Notes: a model not told the origin generated them from the sequence alone. A stretch of DNA of 64,000 bases from Sphingobacterium sp. UBA2700 (GCA_002354335.1 DELI01000005.1:230385-294384), one strand, 5' to 3'; positions 34,871 to 44,439 are shown, counted from the first letter of the stretch. Translations and numbers: made by a program.

Positions 34871-35647
34871 CTAAAGAATTTTGAACTGATCCTGATCATC
34901 GAGGAATGGAAAGCGATCTCTGTTTTCCTCCAGATCTTTTGGATAGATGGTGAATGTATATAAGTCCTCATCCTCCGGCTTATAATACACGACATCGCCA
35001 TTAGGATTGATACACATCGAACCACCAGAATAATAAACTTCATTACCGTCATGTCCCACACGATTAACACCAATAACAAAAGCTTGGTTTTCAATCGCAC
35101 GTGCAGGTATTAAGGCGCGCCAATGTTGCGATCGTTTATCAGGCCAGCTTGCGGTATACACCAATAAGTCGTAGGCTCCGTTTTGATTCCTCGACCAGAT
35201 CGGGAATCTTAGGTCATAGCAGATCATCGGGCAGATCTTCCATCCTTTCAATGGCAATATGACACGGGATTGTCCCGCCGTGAATACTTTATCTTCGTTT
35301 GCCATGCTGAACAAATGGCGCTTGTCGTAATGCACATAGCTACCATCTGGCGACATCCAGATAAAGCGGTTAAAATATTTACCTTCCTCCTCGATAATAA
35401 GCGTTCCGGCAATTACACAGTCGAACTTCTTGGAAGTTTCATAAAGCCAGTGCATTGTTTTGCCCGACATGGTTTCAGCACACTTCTCGACGTTCGTCGT
35501 GAAGCCTGTGTTGAACATTTCCGGCAGGATGATCAAGTCTGTCTTTTCTCTTAATGCCGATAGGCGCAAAGAAAGGTTCTGCAAATTTTTATCGACGTTT
35601 TCCCAAAAAAGATAGGCTTGAAATATTGTTATTTTTAAAGGCTCCAT
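34871..35647 (-). CDS. Omega-amidase YafV-type (nitrilase superfamily)
   Basis: Carbon-nitrogen hydrolase of 258 residues, cytosolic. The catalytic triad is Glu43 (LPEMFNTGF), Lys109 (HYDKRHLF) and Cys143 (MICYDLRFPIW). The sequence matches the YafV/Nit2-type omega-amidases, which hydrolyse alpha-ketoglutaramate and related amides as metabolite repair. YTASWPDKRSQHWRALIPARAIENQAFVIGVN in two parts completes the fold. It is transcribed leftward, 70 bases from the polyprenyl synthase gene on the same strand. Confidence 0.87.
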   Translation of the reverse strand: MEPLKITIFQAYLFWENVDKNLQNLSLRLSALREKTDLIILPEMFNTGFTTNVEKCAETMSGKTMHWLYETSKKFDCVIAGTLIIEEEGKYFNRFIWMSPDGSYVHYDKRHLFSMANEDKVFTAGQSRVILPLKGWKICPMICYDLRFPIWSRNQNGAYDLLVYTASWPDKRSQHWRALIPARAIENQAFVIGVNRVGHDGNEVYYSGGSMCINPNGDVVYYKPEDEDLYTFTIYPKDLEENRDRFPFLDDQDQFKIL

Positions 35648-35717
35648 GTGCTAAAATCCTCTTTCGCTATGTATTATTTTAATTACCAAAATAGCAAAAA
35701 GCTTGCAAAATTCATAA

Positions 35718-36695
35718 TTACTTAACACGGTTCATCAGCATATCTGCTAACGCAAAAAGCTCCGCTTTATTCGCCTCGGGGACATCAATAGCACTTAATT
35801 GATTGTATGCCAATTGCATATATTCCTCCTTTAGCTGATTTGTATATTCATCGACAGCGAGGCTACTGTATAACTTTTTCATTCGTGTAATCTTTTCTTC
35901 GTCACTAAGCTGGTTAGGAAAAAGTAATTTATTCAATTCTTCTCTGTCCTCGCCTTGGGCTAATTGCTGTGTCCGGATGCGTAGGATGGTCTTCTTATCG
36001 CAAAGGATATCTCCCCCGACTTGCTTACCAAAACTTGAAGGATCACCATATACATCCAGAAAATCATCCTGCAGTTGGAAAGCAATTCCTAAGTTCACTC
36101 CGAAATCATAGATCAATTGCTGCTGCTCTTCAGTCGCGTCAGAAAGGATAGCGCCCATTTTCAAAGCACCGCCAAGCAAAACAGATGTTTTGAGCTTGAT
36201 CATATTCAAATAATCCTGCTCTGCCACAGCCTCCATGTTTTCGAAATCCATATCTAGCTGCTGTCCTTCGCAGACTTCTAAGGCCACCTGATTAAATATA
36301 CGAAGCAATGCAGGTATCTTCTCGTCCGGACAACGTGCTAGCTCTTCATAAGCCTTCACCAAAAGGGCATCGCCAGAAAGTATGGCTACATTATCATTCC
36401 ATTGCATATGCACCGTCGGCTCTCCTCTTCGCAAAGGTGCCTTGTCCATAATATCATCATGAATTAGGGAGAAGTTATGGAAATATTCTATCGCACAGCT
36501 CGCAGGTAATACTTCTTCTAAGTTTTCTTTTCCAAACAAACGTGCTCCCATCAATGCCAACATCGGGCGAATACGCTTTCCGGAAAGCGAAAGGATATAC
36601 CGAATGGGATCATAGAGATATGCAGGGGTCTGTGGAAAACTGCGTTCTTGTAGATATTGACTAACTAGTGTGCTATAGGGATGCGTTTCGAACAT
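35718..36695 (-). CDS. Polyprenyl diphosphate synthase
   Basis: Trans-isoprenyl diphosphate synthase of 325 residues that elongates allylic diphosphates with IPP. The first Asp-rich motif DDIMD is at 80-84, followed by LRRGEPTVH. The second motif, FQLQDDFLD, has D210, D211 and D214. GKRIRPML near residue 39 binds IPP. Product chain length cannot be set confidently: farnesyl, geranylgeranyl or longer products are all possible. It uses the products of the MEP pathway, whose ispG and ispF genes are also in this window. Confidence 0.9.
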   Translation of the reverse strand: MFETHPYSTLVSQYLQERSFPQTPAYLYDPIRYILSLSGKRIRPMLALMGARLFGKENLEEVLPASCAIEYFHNFSLIHDDIMDKAPLRRGEPTVHMQWNDNVAILSGDALLVKAYEELARCPDEKIPALLRIFNQVALEVCEGQQLDMDFENMEAVAEQDYLNMIKLKTSVLLGGALKMGAILSDATEEQQQLIYDFGVNLGIAFQLQDDFLDVYGDPSSFGKQVGGDILCDKKTILRIRTQQLAQGEDREELNKLLFPNQLSDEEKITRMKKLYSSLAVDEYTNQLKEEYMQLAYNQLSAIDVPEANKAELFALADMLMNRVK

Positions 36696-36800
36696 AATCT
36701 TTTAATTAGGCGAAGATAAGGATTTTTGAAGGGAAACGTCCATTTGGACTTTTGAATTTCAGGTCAGTCTATGTAACTTGCGAAAATTCACAATCTATTT

Positions 36801-37967
36801 ATGCGGATTCTCATCATTCATAATCAATACCAACATATTGGGGGCGAAGATTTCGTCATGCGACAAGAAATGGATATCCTCCTGAAAGAGCATGAAGTAG
36901 AGCTGTATTCCGTAAAGAACGTCAAAGGACTGAAAGGCTATCTGCAGTACTTAACTTACCCTTGTAATTGGAAAGAAACCAAGCGCATCCGTTCGAAAGT
37001 GGAGGAATTTAAACCTGATATTATCCACATCCACAATATACATTATGCATTGGGCCCGCTGTTTATTCTGCATTTGAAGAAATTGGGCATTCCTATGCTT
37101 ATGACGCTGCATAACTTCCGTTTGATCTGTCCGTCGGCAACATTATTTCATGACGGCAATATCTACCTGGAGTCCATCAAGGCAAAGTTCCCTTGGGATG
37201 CTGTGAAAAAGAAAGTATTGGAAAATTCCTACGTCAAAACCTTCTGGACAGCAATGACCTATTGGATTCATCGCAATCGAGGAACTTTTGATGCTATTGA
37301 TCAGTACATTGTGCTTTCAGATTTTGCGAAAAGAATATTTGCCGAGTCGAGTTTCCCGGTTCCGACGGAGAAGTTTATTGTGAAGCCAAATTTTGTGGCG
37401 CAAATAGACCCGGATAGTATCGTTGATGATGGATCCTTTATTTACATCGGTCGCTTATCAGAAGAGAAAGGTATACTCCCTCTGCTACATGCGTGGAAAG
37501 CGACAAACCATCCGTTGAAGATCTTTGGCACCGGCCCACTACAACATGAGGTAGAACAGATTTGTAATCATTCGGAAAATATACATTACATGGGCTTTCA
37601 GTCGCGCGAAGCCATCAGTCGACATCTGGCGGGCGCAACAGCACTCGTTGTCCCTTCTGTCTGTTATGAAGCCATGCCCCTGTCAGTATTGGAGGCATAC
37701 TCTGCCGGCGTACCGGTGCTGGCAAGCAATATTGGAATATTAACAGAAATGGTTGTACCTTTGTATACAGGTCTACTTTTTGACCCACACCATCACACCG
37801 ACATTATTCAGCGATTAGCGGAATGGGTCAATTTAGATGCTACAAAGAAATTAGAGATTCAAGAGAATTGTCGTCGTGAATATCTGCAGAAATACGAGCG
37901 CGCTTTGGTGATGAAGCAACTCGAGCAAATTTACCAGCAGGTATTGGCAAAAGGAAAAGGAGAATAG
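36801..37967 (+). CDS. Glycosyltransferase family 4
   Basis: GT4 enzyme of 388 residues. N-terminus ILIIHNQYQHIGGEDFVMRQE has the Gly-Gly loop; KPDIIHIHNIHYALGPLFI and LMTLHNFRLICPSATLF are typical of the N-terminal GT4 domain. The donor domain has FIYIGRLSEEKGILPLL near residue 215 and PSVCYEAMPLSVLEAYSAGVP (EX7E) near 290. It is separate from the main glycan block. It is followed after one base by the DUF59 gene, probably co-transcribed. Confidence 0.88.
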   Translation: MRILIIHNQYQHIGGEDFVMRQEMDILLKEHEVELYSVKNVKGLKGYLQYLTYPCNWKETKRIRSKVEEFKPDIIHIHNIHYALGPLFILHLKKLGIPMLMTLHNFRLICPSATLFHDGNIYLESIKAKFPWDAVKKKVLENSYVKTFWTAMTYWIHRNRGTFDAIDQYIVLSDFAKRIFAESSFPVPTEKFIVKPNFVAQIDPDSIVDDGSFIYIGRLSEEKGILPLLHAWKATNHPLKIFGTGPLQHEVEQICNHSENIHYMGFQSREAISRHLAGATALVVPSVCYEAMPLSVLEAYSAGVPVLASNIGILTEMVVPLYTGLLFDPHHHTDIIQRLAEWVNLDATKKLEIQENCRREYLQKYERALVMKQLEQIYQQVLAKGKGE

Positions 37968-37968
37968 G

Positions 37969-38298
37969 ATGAACATTATTATCATGGACAGGCTAGGCTT
38001 AGCCCCACAAATACAAGATGCTTTAGCAACGGTCTACGACCCGGAATTGAAGCCTGCAAATATTCTGGACTTAGGTTTAGTGTATGAAATCATCACAAAA
38101 GAAAATAAGCAAGCGAAGATTGTTATGACTTTAACAGCACCGGGATGTCCAGTAGCTGGAGAAATCATGAATGAAGTGCAACAAAAGGTGGCTGCCATTG
38201 ATGGCATCGACGAAGCGCTAGTAGAGCTTACTTTTGATCCACCCTGGACAAAAGATATGATGACCGAAGAAGCGAAACTAGAATTAGGATTGCTTTAG
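37969..38298 (+). CDS. SufT/PaaD-like DUF59 (MIP18 family) iron-sulfur assembly protein
   Basis: Small cytosolic protein of about 109 residues. The DUF59 core is clear: YDPELKPANILDLGLVYEI, VMTLTAPGCPVAGEIM (conserved reactive Cys) and VELTFDPPWTKDMMTEEAKLELGL. Members such as SufT help mature Fe-S proteins. The suf operon is not in the window, so the physiological partner is open. Met6 (37984) is an alternative start. The 3' end overlaps uvrC by four bases. Confidence 0.87.
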   Translation: MNIIIMDRLGLAPQIQDALATVYDPELKPANILDLGLVYEIITKENKQAKIVMTLTAPGCPVAGEIMNEVQQKVAAIDGIDEALVELTFDPPWTKDMMTEEAKLELGLL

Positions 38299-40103
38299 TC
38301 CTTTTCTACTGAAAAATACTGTCGAAGTGCTTGTATCTGTTTCAGGTTGAGCACTTTTTTTAGTTCCTCATCCGAGGCTTCCCTCACCTTTTTAACAGAT
38401 TTGAAGGTTTTCAGCAATTTCTCTACCGTCACCTTCCCTATCCCCGGTATATTGTCCAGTTCGGATACAAAGGTCTTACGACTACGCTGATTACGGTGGA
38501 AGGTGATACCGAAGCGATGCGCTTCATCACGCAAATGCTGTATAATCTTTAAGGTTTCTGATTTTTTATCTAAGTAGAGTGGATATTGATCGCCAGGGTA
38601 AAACAGTTCTTCCAAGCGTTTTGCAATACCAATGACGGTGACTTGCTTCTCAATTCCCAACAATCTAAGACTCTTCAAAGCAGCTCCCAATTGTCCTTTT
38701 CCGCCATCAATGACGATTAATTGAGGTAAAGTTTGGTCTTCGTCCAGCAGTCTTCTGTATCTTCTAAAAACTGCTTCTTCCATCGTTGCAAAGTCATTGG
38801 GGCCTTCCACTGTCTTAACATTGAAATGCCGATAATCTTTCTTCGAAGGTTTAGCATCTTTAAAAACAACGATCGCCGATACGGGGTAATTACCTTGAAT
38901 ATTGGAGTTATCGAAACATTCGATATGACGAGGGAGTACCGGAAGGCGCAGGTCCTTCTGCATCTGTTTTAAAACACGTTCTGTCTTCACCTCCGGGTTG
39001 AGTTTCTCGTATTGCAACAAGCGCTCCTTTTTGAAGTAAGCCACGTTCTTGAGCGATAGGTCGAGTAGCTTCCGCTTCTCGCCCATTTTAGGCACCACAA
39101 ATCGATTATCCTCATTCCCCTCGATGTCCAACTCGAACGGTACAATAATCTCCTTAGAATGGCTTCTAAAGCGAGATCTTATTTCGGGGATAGCAATCGC
39201 CAATAGCTCTGCATCGGACTCATCGAGGCGCTTTTTCATTTCCAGCGTCTGCGTTTGAATAATAACACCATTCACCACCTTCAAGAAGTTGACAAAAGCA
39301 TAGTTATCCTCCGAGGCAATGCTGAATACATCCACATTTGTAATCGACGAACTTACAACGGTAGACTTGCTTTGGTAGTTTGCAAGTTTGTCAAGCTTCA
39401 TCTTAAACTTCTGCGCGCCTTCAAAATCCATTCGCCCTGCTGCTTCCTGCATCTGTTCTTTCAAACGGTTGGTCACCACAGTGATCTTGCCATTCAAAAT
39501 ATCCTTGATATCGCTGAGGTTCTGATTGTAATCTTCCTCGCTTTGATAGCCCTCACATGGTCCTTTGCAATTGCCAATCTGATACTCCAGACATACCTTA
39601 AATTTCCCTTTCGCGATATTCTCCTGACTAAGACTCAGGTTACAGGTGCGTAAGGGAAACAGTTCTCGGATCATATCCAGCACGATGTGCATCATCCCTA
39701 CAGAAGCGTAGGGACCAAAATATCGTGATCCGTCTTTGATATATCTGCGGGTCCAAAAGATGCGAGGGAAGCGTTCGTGCTTGATGACAATCCAAGGATA
39801 GGTCTTATCATCTTTCAGCATGACATTATATCGAGGCTGATGCTTTTTGATCAGGCTATTTTCCAAAAGCCAGGCATCAATCTCCGTGTCAACAATGGTA
39901 AAAGCAATGCGATTGATTTTCCGAACCAGCACACGAGTCTTGCTGTTCAGCTGATCAGAATTGACAAAATAAGAACCTACTCTATTCTTCAGATCTTTTG
40001 CCTTTCCGACATAGATTAAAGTCCCCTCTTTATCAAAGTATTGGTAAACCCCCGGTCTATGGGGTATCTTGGTCAATTCTTTCCTGTAATCAAATTCCAT
40101 CAT
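38295..40103 (-). CDS. uvrC: Excinuclease ABC subunit C
   Basis: UvrC makes both incisions in nucleotide excision repair with UvrA/UvrB. The 602-residue protein has the GIY-YIG domain near residues 15-45 (PGVYQYFDKEG, LIYVGKAKDLKNR), the UVR helical motif near 205-240 (KEQMQEAAGRMDFEGAQKFK) and the RNase-H-like nuclease domain (HIECFDNSNIQG, VIDGGKGQLGAA, DEAHRFGITFHR). Tandem helix-hairpin-helix motifs close it (LDNIPGIGKVTVEKLL). A pbp1A terminator ends only about five bases before this ATG. Confidence 0.96.
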   Translation of the reverse strand: MMEFDYRKELTKIPHRPGVYQYFDKEGTLIYVGKAKDLKNRVGSYFVNSDQLNSKTRVLVRKINRIAFTIVDTEIDAWLLENSLIKKHQPRYNVMLKDDKTYPWIVIKHERFPRIFWTRRYIKDGSRYFGPYASVGMMHIVLDMIRELFPLRTCNLSLSQENIAKGKFKVCLEYQIGNCKGPCEGYQSEEDYNQNLSDIKDILNGKITVVTNRLKEQMQEAAGRMDFEGAQKFKMKLDKLANYQSKSTVVSSSITNVDVFSIASEDNYAFVNFLKVVNGVIIQTQTLEMKKRLDESDAELLAIAIPEIRSRFRSHSKEIIVPFELDIEGNEDNRFVVPKMGEKRKLLDLSLKNVAYFKKERLLQYEKLNPEVKTERVLKQMQKDLRLPVLPRHIECFDNSNIQGNYPVSAIVVFKDAKPSKKDYRHFNVKTVEGPNDFATMEEAVFRRYRRLLDEDQTLPQLIVIDGGKGQLGAALKSLRLLGIEKQVTVIGIAKRLEELFYPGDQYPLYLDKKSETLKIIQHLRDEAHRFGITFHRNQRSRKTFVSELDNIPGIGKVTVEKLLKTFKSVKKVREASDEELKKVLNLKQIQALRQYFSVEKD

Positions 40104-40108
40104 TGCAT

Positions 40109-40155
40109 AAAAAAACCAGACTTCAATTTACGTAAATTTTCAGTCTGGTAAAAAA
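40109..40155 (-). terminator. Rho-independent terminator after the PBP1A gene
   Basis: Arms ACCAGACT (40115-40122) and AGTCTGGT (40142-40149) with an inner AATTTACGTAAATT palindrome. Read leftward, the hairpin is followed by a run of seven U. It sits 24-60 bases after the PBP1A stop and directly before the uvrC start. Confidence 0.85.
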
Positions 40156-40172
40156 TTGATATCGTTCTACGA

Positions 40173-42434
40173 CTAGAATCCTAGTCGATCATCTTCTGTC
40201 AACGGAGTTTCCGTTCTACCTGGATCATTTCCATAGAATTGCGAGAAGTTTGAACAGTTCATCTCAAAGCGCGTTATTCCTCCTGGAGGCATTGGAAAGT
40301 CTTCCTGGGTATAGTGTAGATCCTTGTCGGCATAGACGCGTTTCATAAACAATCCGAATACCGGCATCGCCGCAGCGGCACCTTGTCCATATTGCATACT
40401 GCTAAAGCTAATGCCTCTATCCTCAGCACCTGTCCATACTCCCGCAACCAGATCCGGTGTAACACCAATAAACCAAGCATCGGAGTTATCATTCGTCGTA
40501 CCCGTCTTACCGCCAATTGGGTTTTTCAGTCCGCCGAAGTTTGGATCCCATCTCAATCGGTTACCCGTACCGCCATCAACAACACCCTTCAACATATCCA
40601 CCATAGCGTATGCTGTTTCGCTGTTCAAGGCTTTCAATACTTTTGGTGCTTTCTCATAAATTGGAGCACCGTTCTTGTCTTCCACTCGTAAAATCATGGT
40701 TGGTTCTACCCAAGTTCCTTGGTTAACAAATGCGGAATAAGCCCCGACCATGTCATACAATGATGCATCGTAAGAACCTAAAGCGATAGAAAGCTCATTT
40801 GGAATATTTGAATTAACACCCATACGCTTCGTTAGATCAGCGACGTTGGCTGCACCAACCTCATTGATCAGATAGGCTGAAGCATAGTTCTGCGAGTATT
40901 TGATGGCATTTTTCAAGGTAATAGGGTCACCACCCTGCTGTGTTCCGCGAGGTGTCCAGTTACCGTAAGTTCTAGAATGGTTAGGAATAGATACACATGG
41001 TCCATAACCGTTATCAATCGCATACGCATAAACGAAAGGCTTCGCCGTCGAACCAACCTGACGAGTACCTAAGCGCACCTGATCATATTTAAAATGTTCG
41101 AAGTTTATACCACCGACCCAAGCTTTGATATAGCCGGTCTTTGGCTCCATCGCCATCATCGCATTGCGTAAGAATAGCTTTGTATATTTGATAGAATCCA
41201 TTGGCGTCATCGTGGTATCGATATTACCTTTCCAAGTGAACAGATTCATCTGAACTTTCTTATCAAACTCCTTGCGGATCTGCGCATCCGACAAACCTTC
41301 TGCCTTCAACGCGATATAACGATCTGAACGTTTCATTCCTTTTTCTAAAAGATTTGCGTTCTTTCCGGTAAATGCATTACGACGCTTCCATTGTTTATCA
41401 AACTCACGCTGCAAGCGGGTCATCCACTCTTTCTGAGCGTCTTCAGCATGCTGTTGCATCTTATAGTTGATCGGCGTGTAGATTTTCAATCCATCACGAT
41501 CTAAATCATAGGGGGTGCCATCGGGTTTTGTGATCGCTAGACGCTGAAATTCTTTTTTAATCTCTTCTTTTAACACCGCACGGAAATAGGGAGCTAAACC
41601 CTCACCATAGTTTGAAATCGTTAGTTTCAAACCTAAAGGTTTCTCTGATGCTTTTGCATAATCCTCCGCAGTGATAAAATTCTGATTACGCATATTCGAC
41701 AATACCAAATTACGGCGTTGCAATGCACGTTCAGCTTGTCTAACCGGTGAATACTGCCCCGGACCTTTCAACATCCCAACTAACAATGCTGCCTGCTCGG
41801 CAGTTAACTTATCAGGAGTCGTATTGAAGTAAGTTCTAGCGGCCGACTTAATACCGAAGGTATTATAGGCGCCAAAGTCTACCGTATTGAAGTACATCAT
41901 TATGATCTCTTCTTTGGTATAATTACGCTCTAAACGAACTGCGGTAATCCATTCCTGGAACTTCTGCATGATACGTTTCACGGAACTACGTGCTCTTTGC
42001 TCGCCAAATAGATTTAATGCTAATTGCTGGGTAATTGTACTACCGCCTTGCTTATTTCCACTTAAGGTCAATAAAACCGTTGATAGCGTACGAGAATAAT
42101 CGATACCCGAGTGCTCATAGAAACGCTTGTCTTCCGTAGAAACCAAGGCCTGCACTAGGAATGGAGATAATTCAGAATATTTTACATTAGAACGATTATG
42201 CACGTAATAGGTACCTAATACGCGGTTATCGTCGGTAATAATTTCAGATGCTAAATTACTTTTGGGATTTTCTAAGTCTTTGAAGGTTGGTAATTTTCCG
42301 AAAATACCGATGCGGACACTGAGTAGAAACAGTGCGCCTAGCAACACCAGTCCAATTAAGATTTTCCAGAAATTACGCGTATACCTTTTTACGTCTTCTT
42401 CGGTAAGATTACTACTTTTTGCTTCTCTCTTCAT
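40173..42434 (-). CDS. Bifunctional penicillin-binding protein 1A-type transglycosylase/transpeptidase
   Basis: Class A PBP of 753 residues that polymerises and cross-links peptidoglycan. One transmembrane anchor lies at about 22-44. The GT51 domain has catalytic Glu101 in STEDKRFYEHSGID and the QGGSTITQQLALNLF motif at 128-143. The transpeptidase domain carries Ser462-T-A-Lys465, S514-Q-N516 and K643-T-G645, so all catalytic motifs are intact. The C-terminus ends with a short Cys-containing tail. A TACTTTTG promoter word lies about 97 bases upstream. Confidence 0.94.
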   Translation of the reverse strand: MKREAKSSNLTEEDVKRYTRNFWKILIGLVLLGALFLLSVRIGIFGKLPTFKDLENPKSNLASEIITDDNRVLGTYYVHNRSNVKYSELSPFLVQALVSTEDKRFYEHSGIDYSRTLSTVLLTLSGNKQGGSTITQQLALNLFGEQRARSSVKRIMQKFQEWITAVRLERNYTKEEIIMMYFNTVDFGAYNTFGIKSAARTYFNTTPDKLTAEQAALLVGMLKGPGQYSPVRQAERALQRRNLVLSNMRNQNFITAEDYAKASEKPLGLKLTISNYGEGLAPYFRAVLKEEIKKEFQRLAITKPDGTPYDLDRDGLKIYTPINYKMQQHAEDAQKEWMTRLQREFDKQWKRRNAFTGKNANLLEKGMKRSDRYIALKAEGLSDAQIRKEFDKKVQMNLFTWKGNIDTTMTPMDSIKYTKLFLRNAMMAMEPKTGYIKAWVGGINFEHFKYDQVRLGTRQVGSTAKPFVYAYAIDNGYGPCVSIPNHSRTYGNWTPRGTQQGGDPITLKNAIKYSQNYASAYLINEVGAANVADLTKRMGVNSNIPNELSIALGSYDASLYDMVGAYSAFVNQGTWVEPTMILRVEDKNGAPIYEKAPKVLKALNSETAYAMVDMLKGVVDGGTGNRLRWDPNFGGLKNPIGGKTGTTNDNSDAWFIGVTPDLVAGVWTGAEDRGISFSSMQYGQGAAAAMPVFGLFMKRVYADKDLHYTQEDFPMPPGGITRFEMNCSNFSQFYGNDPGRTETPLTEDDRLGF

Positions 42435-42530
42435 TTGTTAATTAATGAAACCACGAAAGCCTCACTCACTGTGTGATAGTTTCGATTTTCTATAACATCA
42501 GTAAGTGTGCCAATTGTTAGATTACAGGTA

Positions 42531-42538
42531 CAAAAGTA
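42531..42538 (-). promoter_or_regulatory. Candidate -7 element for pbp1A
   Basis: Read leftward TACTTTTG, a TAnnTTTG match. A TTTG lies 16 bases further upstream (42555-42558), slightly closer than the usual 19-21. Confidence 0.45.
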
Positions 42539-42696
42539 CCATATTTTTCTGGACCAAACGGAATATACGAAAAATGAAGAAATATTTTTCTAGACAATGT
42601 GTTTAAACGATGGATAAAACGCTGTTTCCGCCGAATTGTAAAATCATTTCTACATTCGGAATGAGTTTATTTTCCGCGGTAATAATGTTTTATCTA

Positions 42697-42729
42697 TTTG
42701 CGATAATCGTTTTCAAATACCTACCTTCG
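42697..42729 (+). promoter_or_regulatory. -33/-7 promoter pair for the MFS transporter
   Basis: TTTG at 42697-42700 and TACCTTCG at 42722-42729, spaced 21 bases as in Bacteroidota promoters; the -7 word differs from TAnnTTTG at one base. It ends seven bases before the ATG at 42737, so the transcript would have almost no leader. Confidence 0.5.
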
Positions 42730-42736
42730 CAATAGT

Positions 42737-43960
42737 ATGCTGGCGAAAATCAACACTAAATCTGGGCTATTTTTCATCTTTCTCACTGTGGTATTAGACT
42801 CGATAGGTCTGGGTATTATCATTCCGGTGATGCCCGCTCTGATCAGAGAGCTAATTCATGGAGATATCAGCCAAGCCTCCTCCTATGGTGGATGGCTTAC
42901 ATTCTGCTATGCCTTTATGCAGTTTTTCTTTGCGGCAGTACTAGGCAATTTAAGCGATCGGTATGGTCGAAGACCGGTACTGTTATGTTCGTTATTTGGC
43001 TTCGCCATAAATTACATCCTGATCGGATTTGCACCGAGTATATTTTGGCTGTTTGTAGGTCGTATTGTTGCCGGTATCACGGGAGCTAGCCATACGGTCG
43101 CAGCAGCTTATATCGCGGATGTCAGCACGCCACAGAACAAAGCGCAAAACTTTGGTTTATTAGGTGCAGCGTTTGGATTAGGATTTATAATCGGCCCTGT
43201 ATTAGGCGGATTACTTGGTCATTATGGACCAAGAGTGCCGTTCTTCGCTGCCGCAGGCTTAACATTCTTCAATTTTCTTTACGGTTATTTCATTGTTCCA
43301 GAGTCGTTGAAACCCGAAAACAGAAGGCCTTTTAGTTGGAAAAATGCCAACCCCATCGGGAGCTTCCGACATATTGGTCGTTATGTGCATATTCAGCCAC
43401 TCGTCCTTTGTATCTTCCTGATCAATATTGCTGCCCATGCTGTTCAAAGCACCTGGTCCTACTATACCATGGAGCGATTCGATTGGAATGAACGGATGAT
43501 TGGTTATTCACTTGGATTTATCGGAGTCTTATTAACTATCGTGCAAGCCGGCTTAATACGAATCATCATCCCTAAAATAGGAATACCGAAAAGCATCATT
43601 TTTGGACTTTTACTGAGCTGTATCTCCTTCCTGATGATGGGCCTAGCAGGTTCAACTGCCATGCTCTATATCTCCAGTATTTTCTACGTGTTCTCCGGCA
43701 TCGCCGGCCCGGCGATACAGAGTTCGATCTCTAATCAAACGCCAGCAAACGAGCAGGGGCAGATACAAGGGGGATTGACCTGCATTATCAGTTTGACCGC
43801 TATCATCGGTCCATTGATGATGACCAGCCTATTTTCTTTCTTCACAAAAAAGAGCACCACGCTGTATATGCCTAGTGCTCCATTTTATCTTGCTAGTTTA
43901 TTAGGCTTAATCGCCTGTCTGACTGCCTTACAATATTTTAGAAATCGACCGAAAGATTAA
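42737..43960 (+). CDS. MFS drug/proton antiporter, TetA (TCR/Tet) type
   Basis: Twelve-helix major facilitator of 407 residues. Helix 1 has the TetA-like VLDSIGLGIIIPVMPALI. Motif A is GNLSDRYGRRPVLL near residue 72, and motif C is GAAFGLGFIIGPVLGG near 145, the antiporter signature. The loop-8 repeat of motif A is degenerate. It is most like the TCR/Tet efflux branch, but tetracycline export cannot be claimed from sequence. The 3' end overlaps ispF by four bases (convergent). Confidence 0.87.
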   Translation: MLAKINTKSGLFFIFLTVVLDSIGLGIIIPVMPALIRELIHGDISQASSYGGWLTFCYAFMQFFFAAVLGNLSDRYGRRPVLLCSLFGFAINYILIGFAPSIFWLFVGRIVAGITGASHTVAAAYIADVSTPQNKAQNFGLLGAAFGLGFIIGPVLGGLLGHYGPRVPFFAAAGLTFFNFLYGYFIVPESLKPENRRPFSWKNANPIGSFRHIGRYVHIQPLVLCIFLINIAAHAVQSTWSYYTMERFDWNERMIGYSLGFIGVLLTIVQAGLIRIIIPKIGIPKSIIFGLLLSCISFLMMGLAGSTAMLYISSIFYVFSGIAGPAIQSSISNQTPANEQGQIQGGLTCIISLTAIIGPLMMTSLFSFFTKKSTTLYMPSAPFYLASLLGLIACLTALQYFRNRPKD

Positions 43961-44439
43961 TCTGCTTTCTGTATTAAACAAACTGCATAAGCAACAACAC
44001 CTTCCTCACGGCCGATAAAACCCATCGTTTCGTTCGTTGTCGCCTTTATCGATACATCCTCTACAGATATCCCTGCCGCCTCGGCGATATTGATCTTCAT
44101 TTGTGGAATATATGGCTTAATCTTTGGCGCTTCCAAACAAAGCATCCCATCGATGTTTCCAAGCTCATACCCCTTCTCTTTAATTAAAGCCACGCAGTGC
44201 TTCAATAGGTCTAAACTATTCGCGCCTTTCCAACGGTCATCTGTATTGGGAAAATGATAGCCGATATCTTCTAAATTGGCAGCGCCGAGAATGGCATCAC
44301 AAATCGCATGCGCCAATACATCTGCATCAGAATGTCCGAATGCACCGGCATGGTGTTCCAGTTTGACGCCTCCAACTACAAAGGGATGCCCTTCGCGCAT
44401 TTGATGCACATCAAATCCAAATCCTACTTTTATTTTCAT
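43957..44439 (-). CDS. ispF: 2-C-methyl-D-erythritol 2,4-cyclodiphosphate synthase
   Basis: IspF cyclises CDP-ME-2-phosphate with loss of CMP in the MEP pathway. The 161-residue protein is a trimeric zinc enzyme. Metal ligands are in GFDVHQ (Asp and His) and GHSDADVLAHA. The closing motif is IKATTNETMGFIGREEG. The start at 44439 (MKIKVGFGFDVH) matches the family length; an in-frame ATG 16 codons upstream gives an implausible hydrophobic extension. It supplies the direct substrate of IspG, encoded at the left edge. Confidence 0.95.
   Translation of the reverse strand: MKIKVGFGFDVHQMREGHPFVVGGVKLEHHAGAFGHSDADVLAHAICDAILGAANLEDIGYHFPNTDDRWKGANSLDLLKHCVALIKEKGYELGNIDGMLCLEAPKIKPYIPQMKINIAEAAGISVEDVSIKATTNETMGFIGREEGVVAYAVCLIQKAD

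Larger units (their letters stand above)
42435..42736. other. Intergenic region between pbp1A and the MFS gene
   Basis: 302 bases between divergent genes. It holds the presumed pbp1A promoter at 42531-42538 on the minus strand and a -33/-7 pair for the MFS gene at 42697-42729. I see no further gene, repeat or riboswitch-like structure. Confidence 0.6.

Noticed and set aside
39255..39653. Plus-strand open frame of 132 codons antisense to uvrC
   Set aside because: uvrC is unambiguous over this interval and the opposite frame shows no recognisable domain.
42737..43960. Tetracycline resistance determinant
   Set aside because: The TCR/Tet family similarity is general to drug:H+ antiporters; no specific resistance claim is supported and there is no mobile context.
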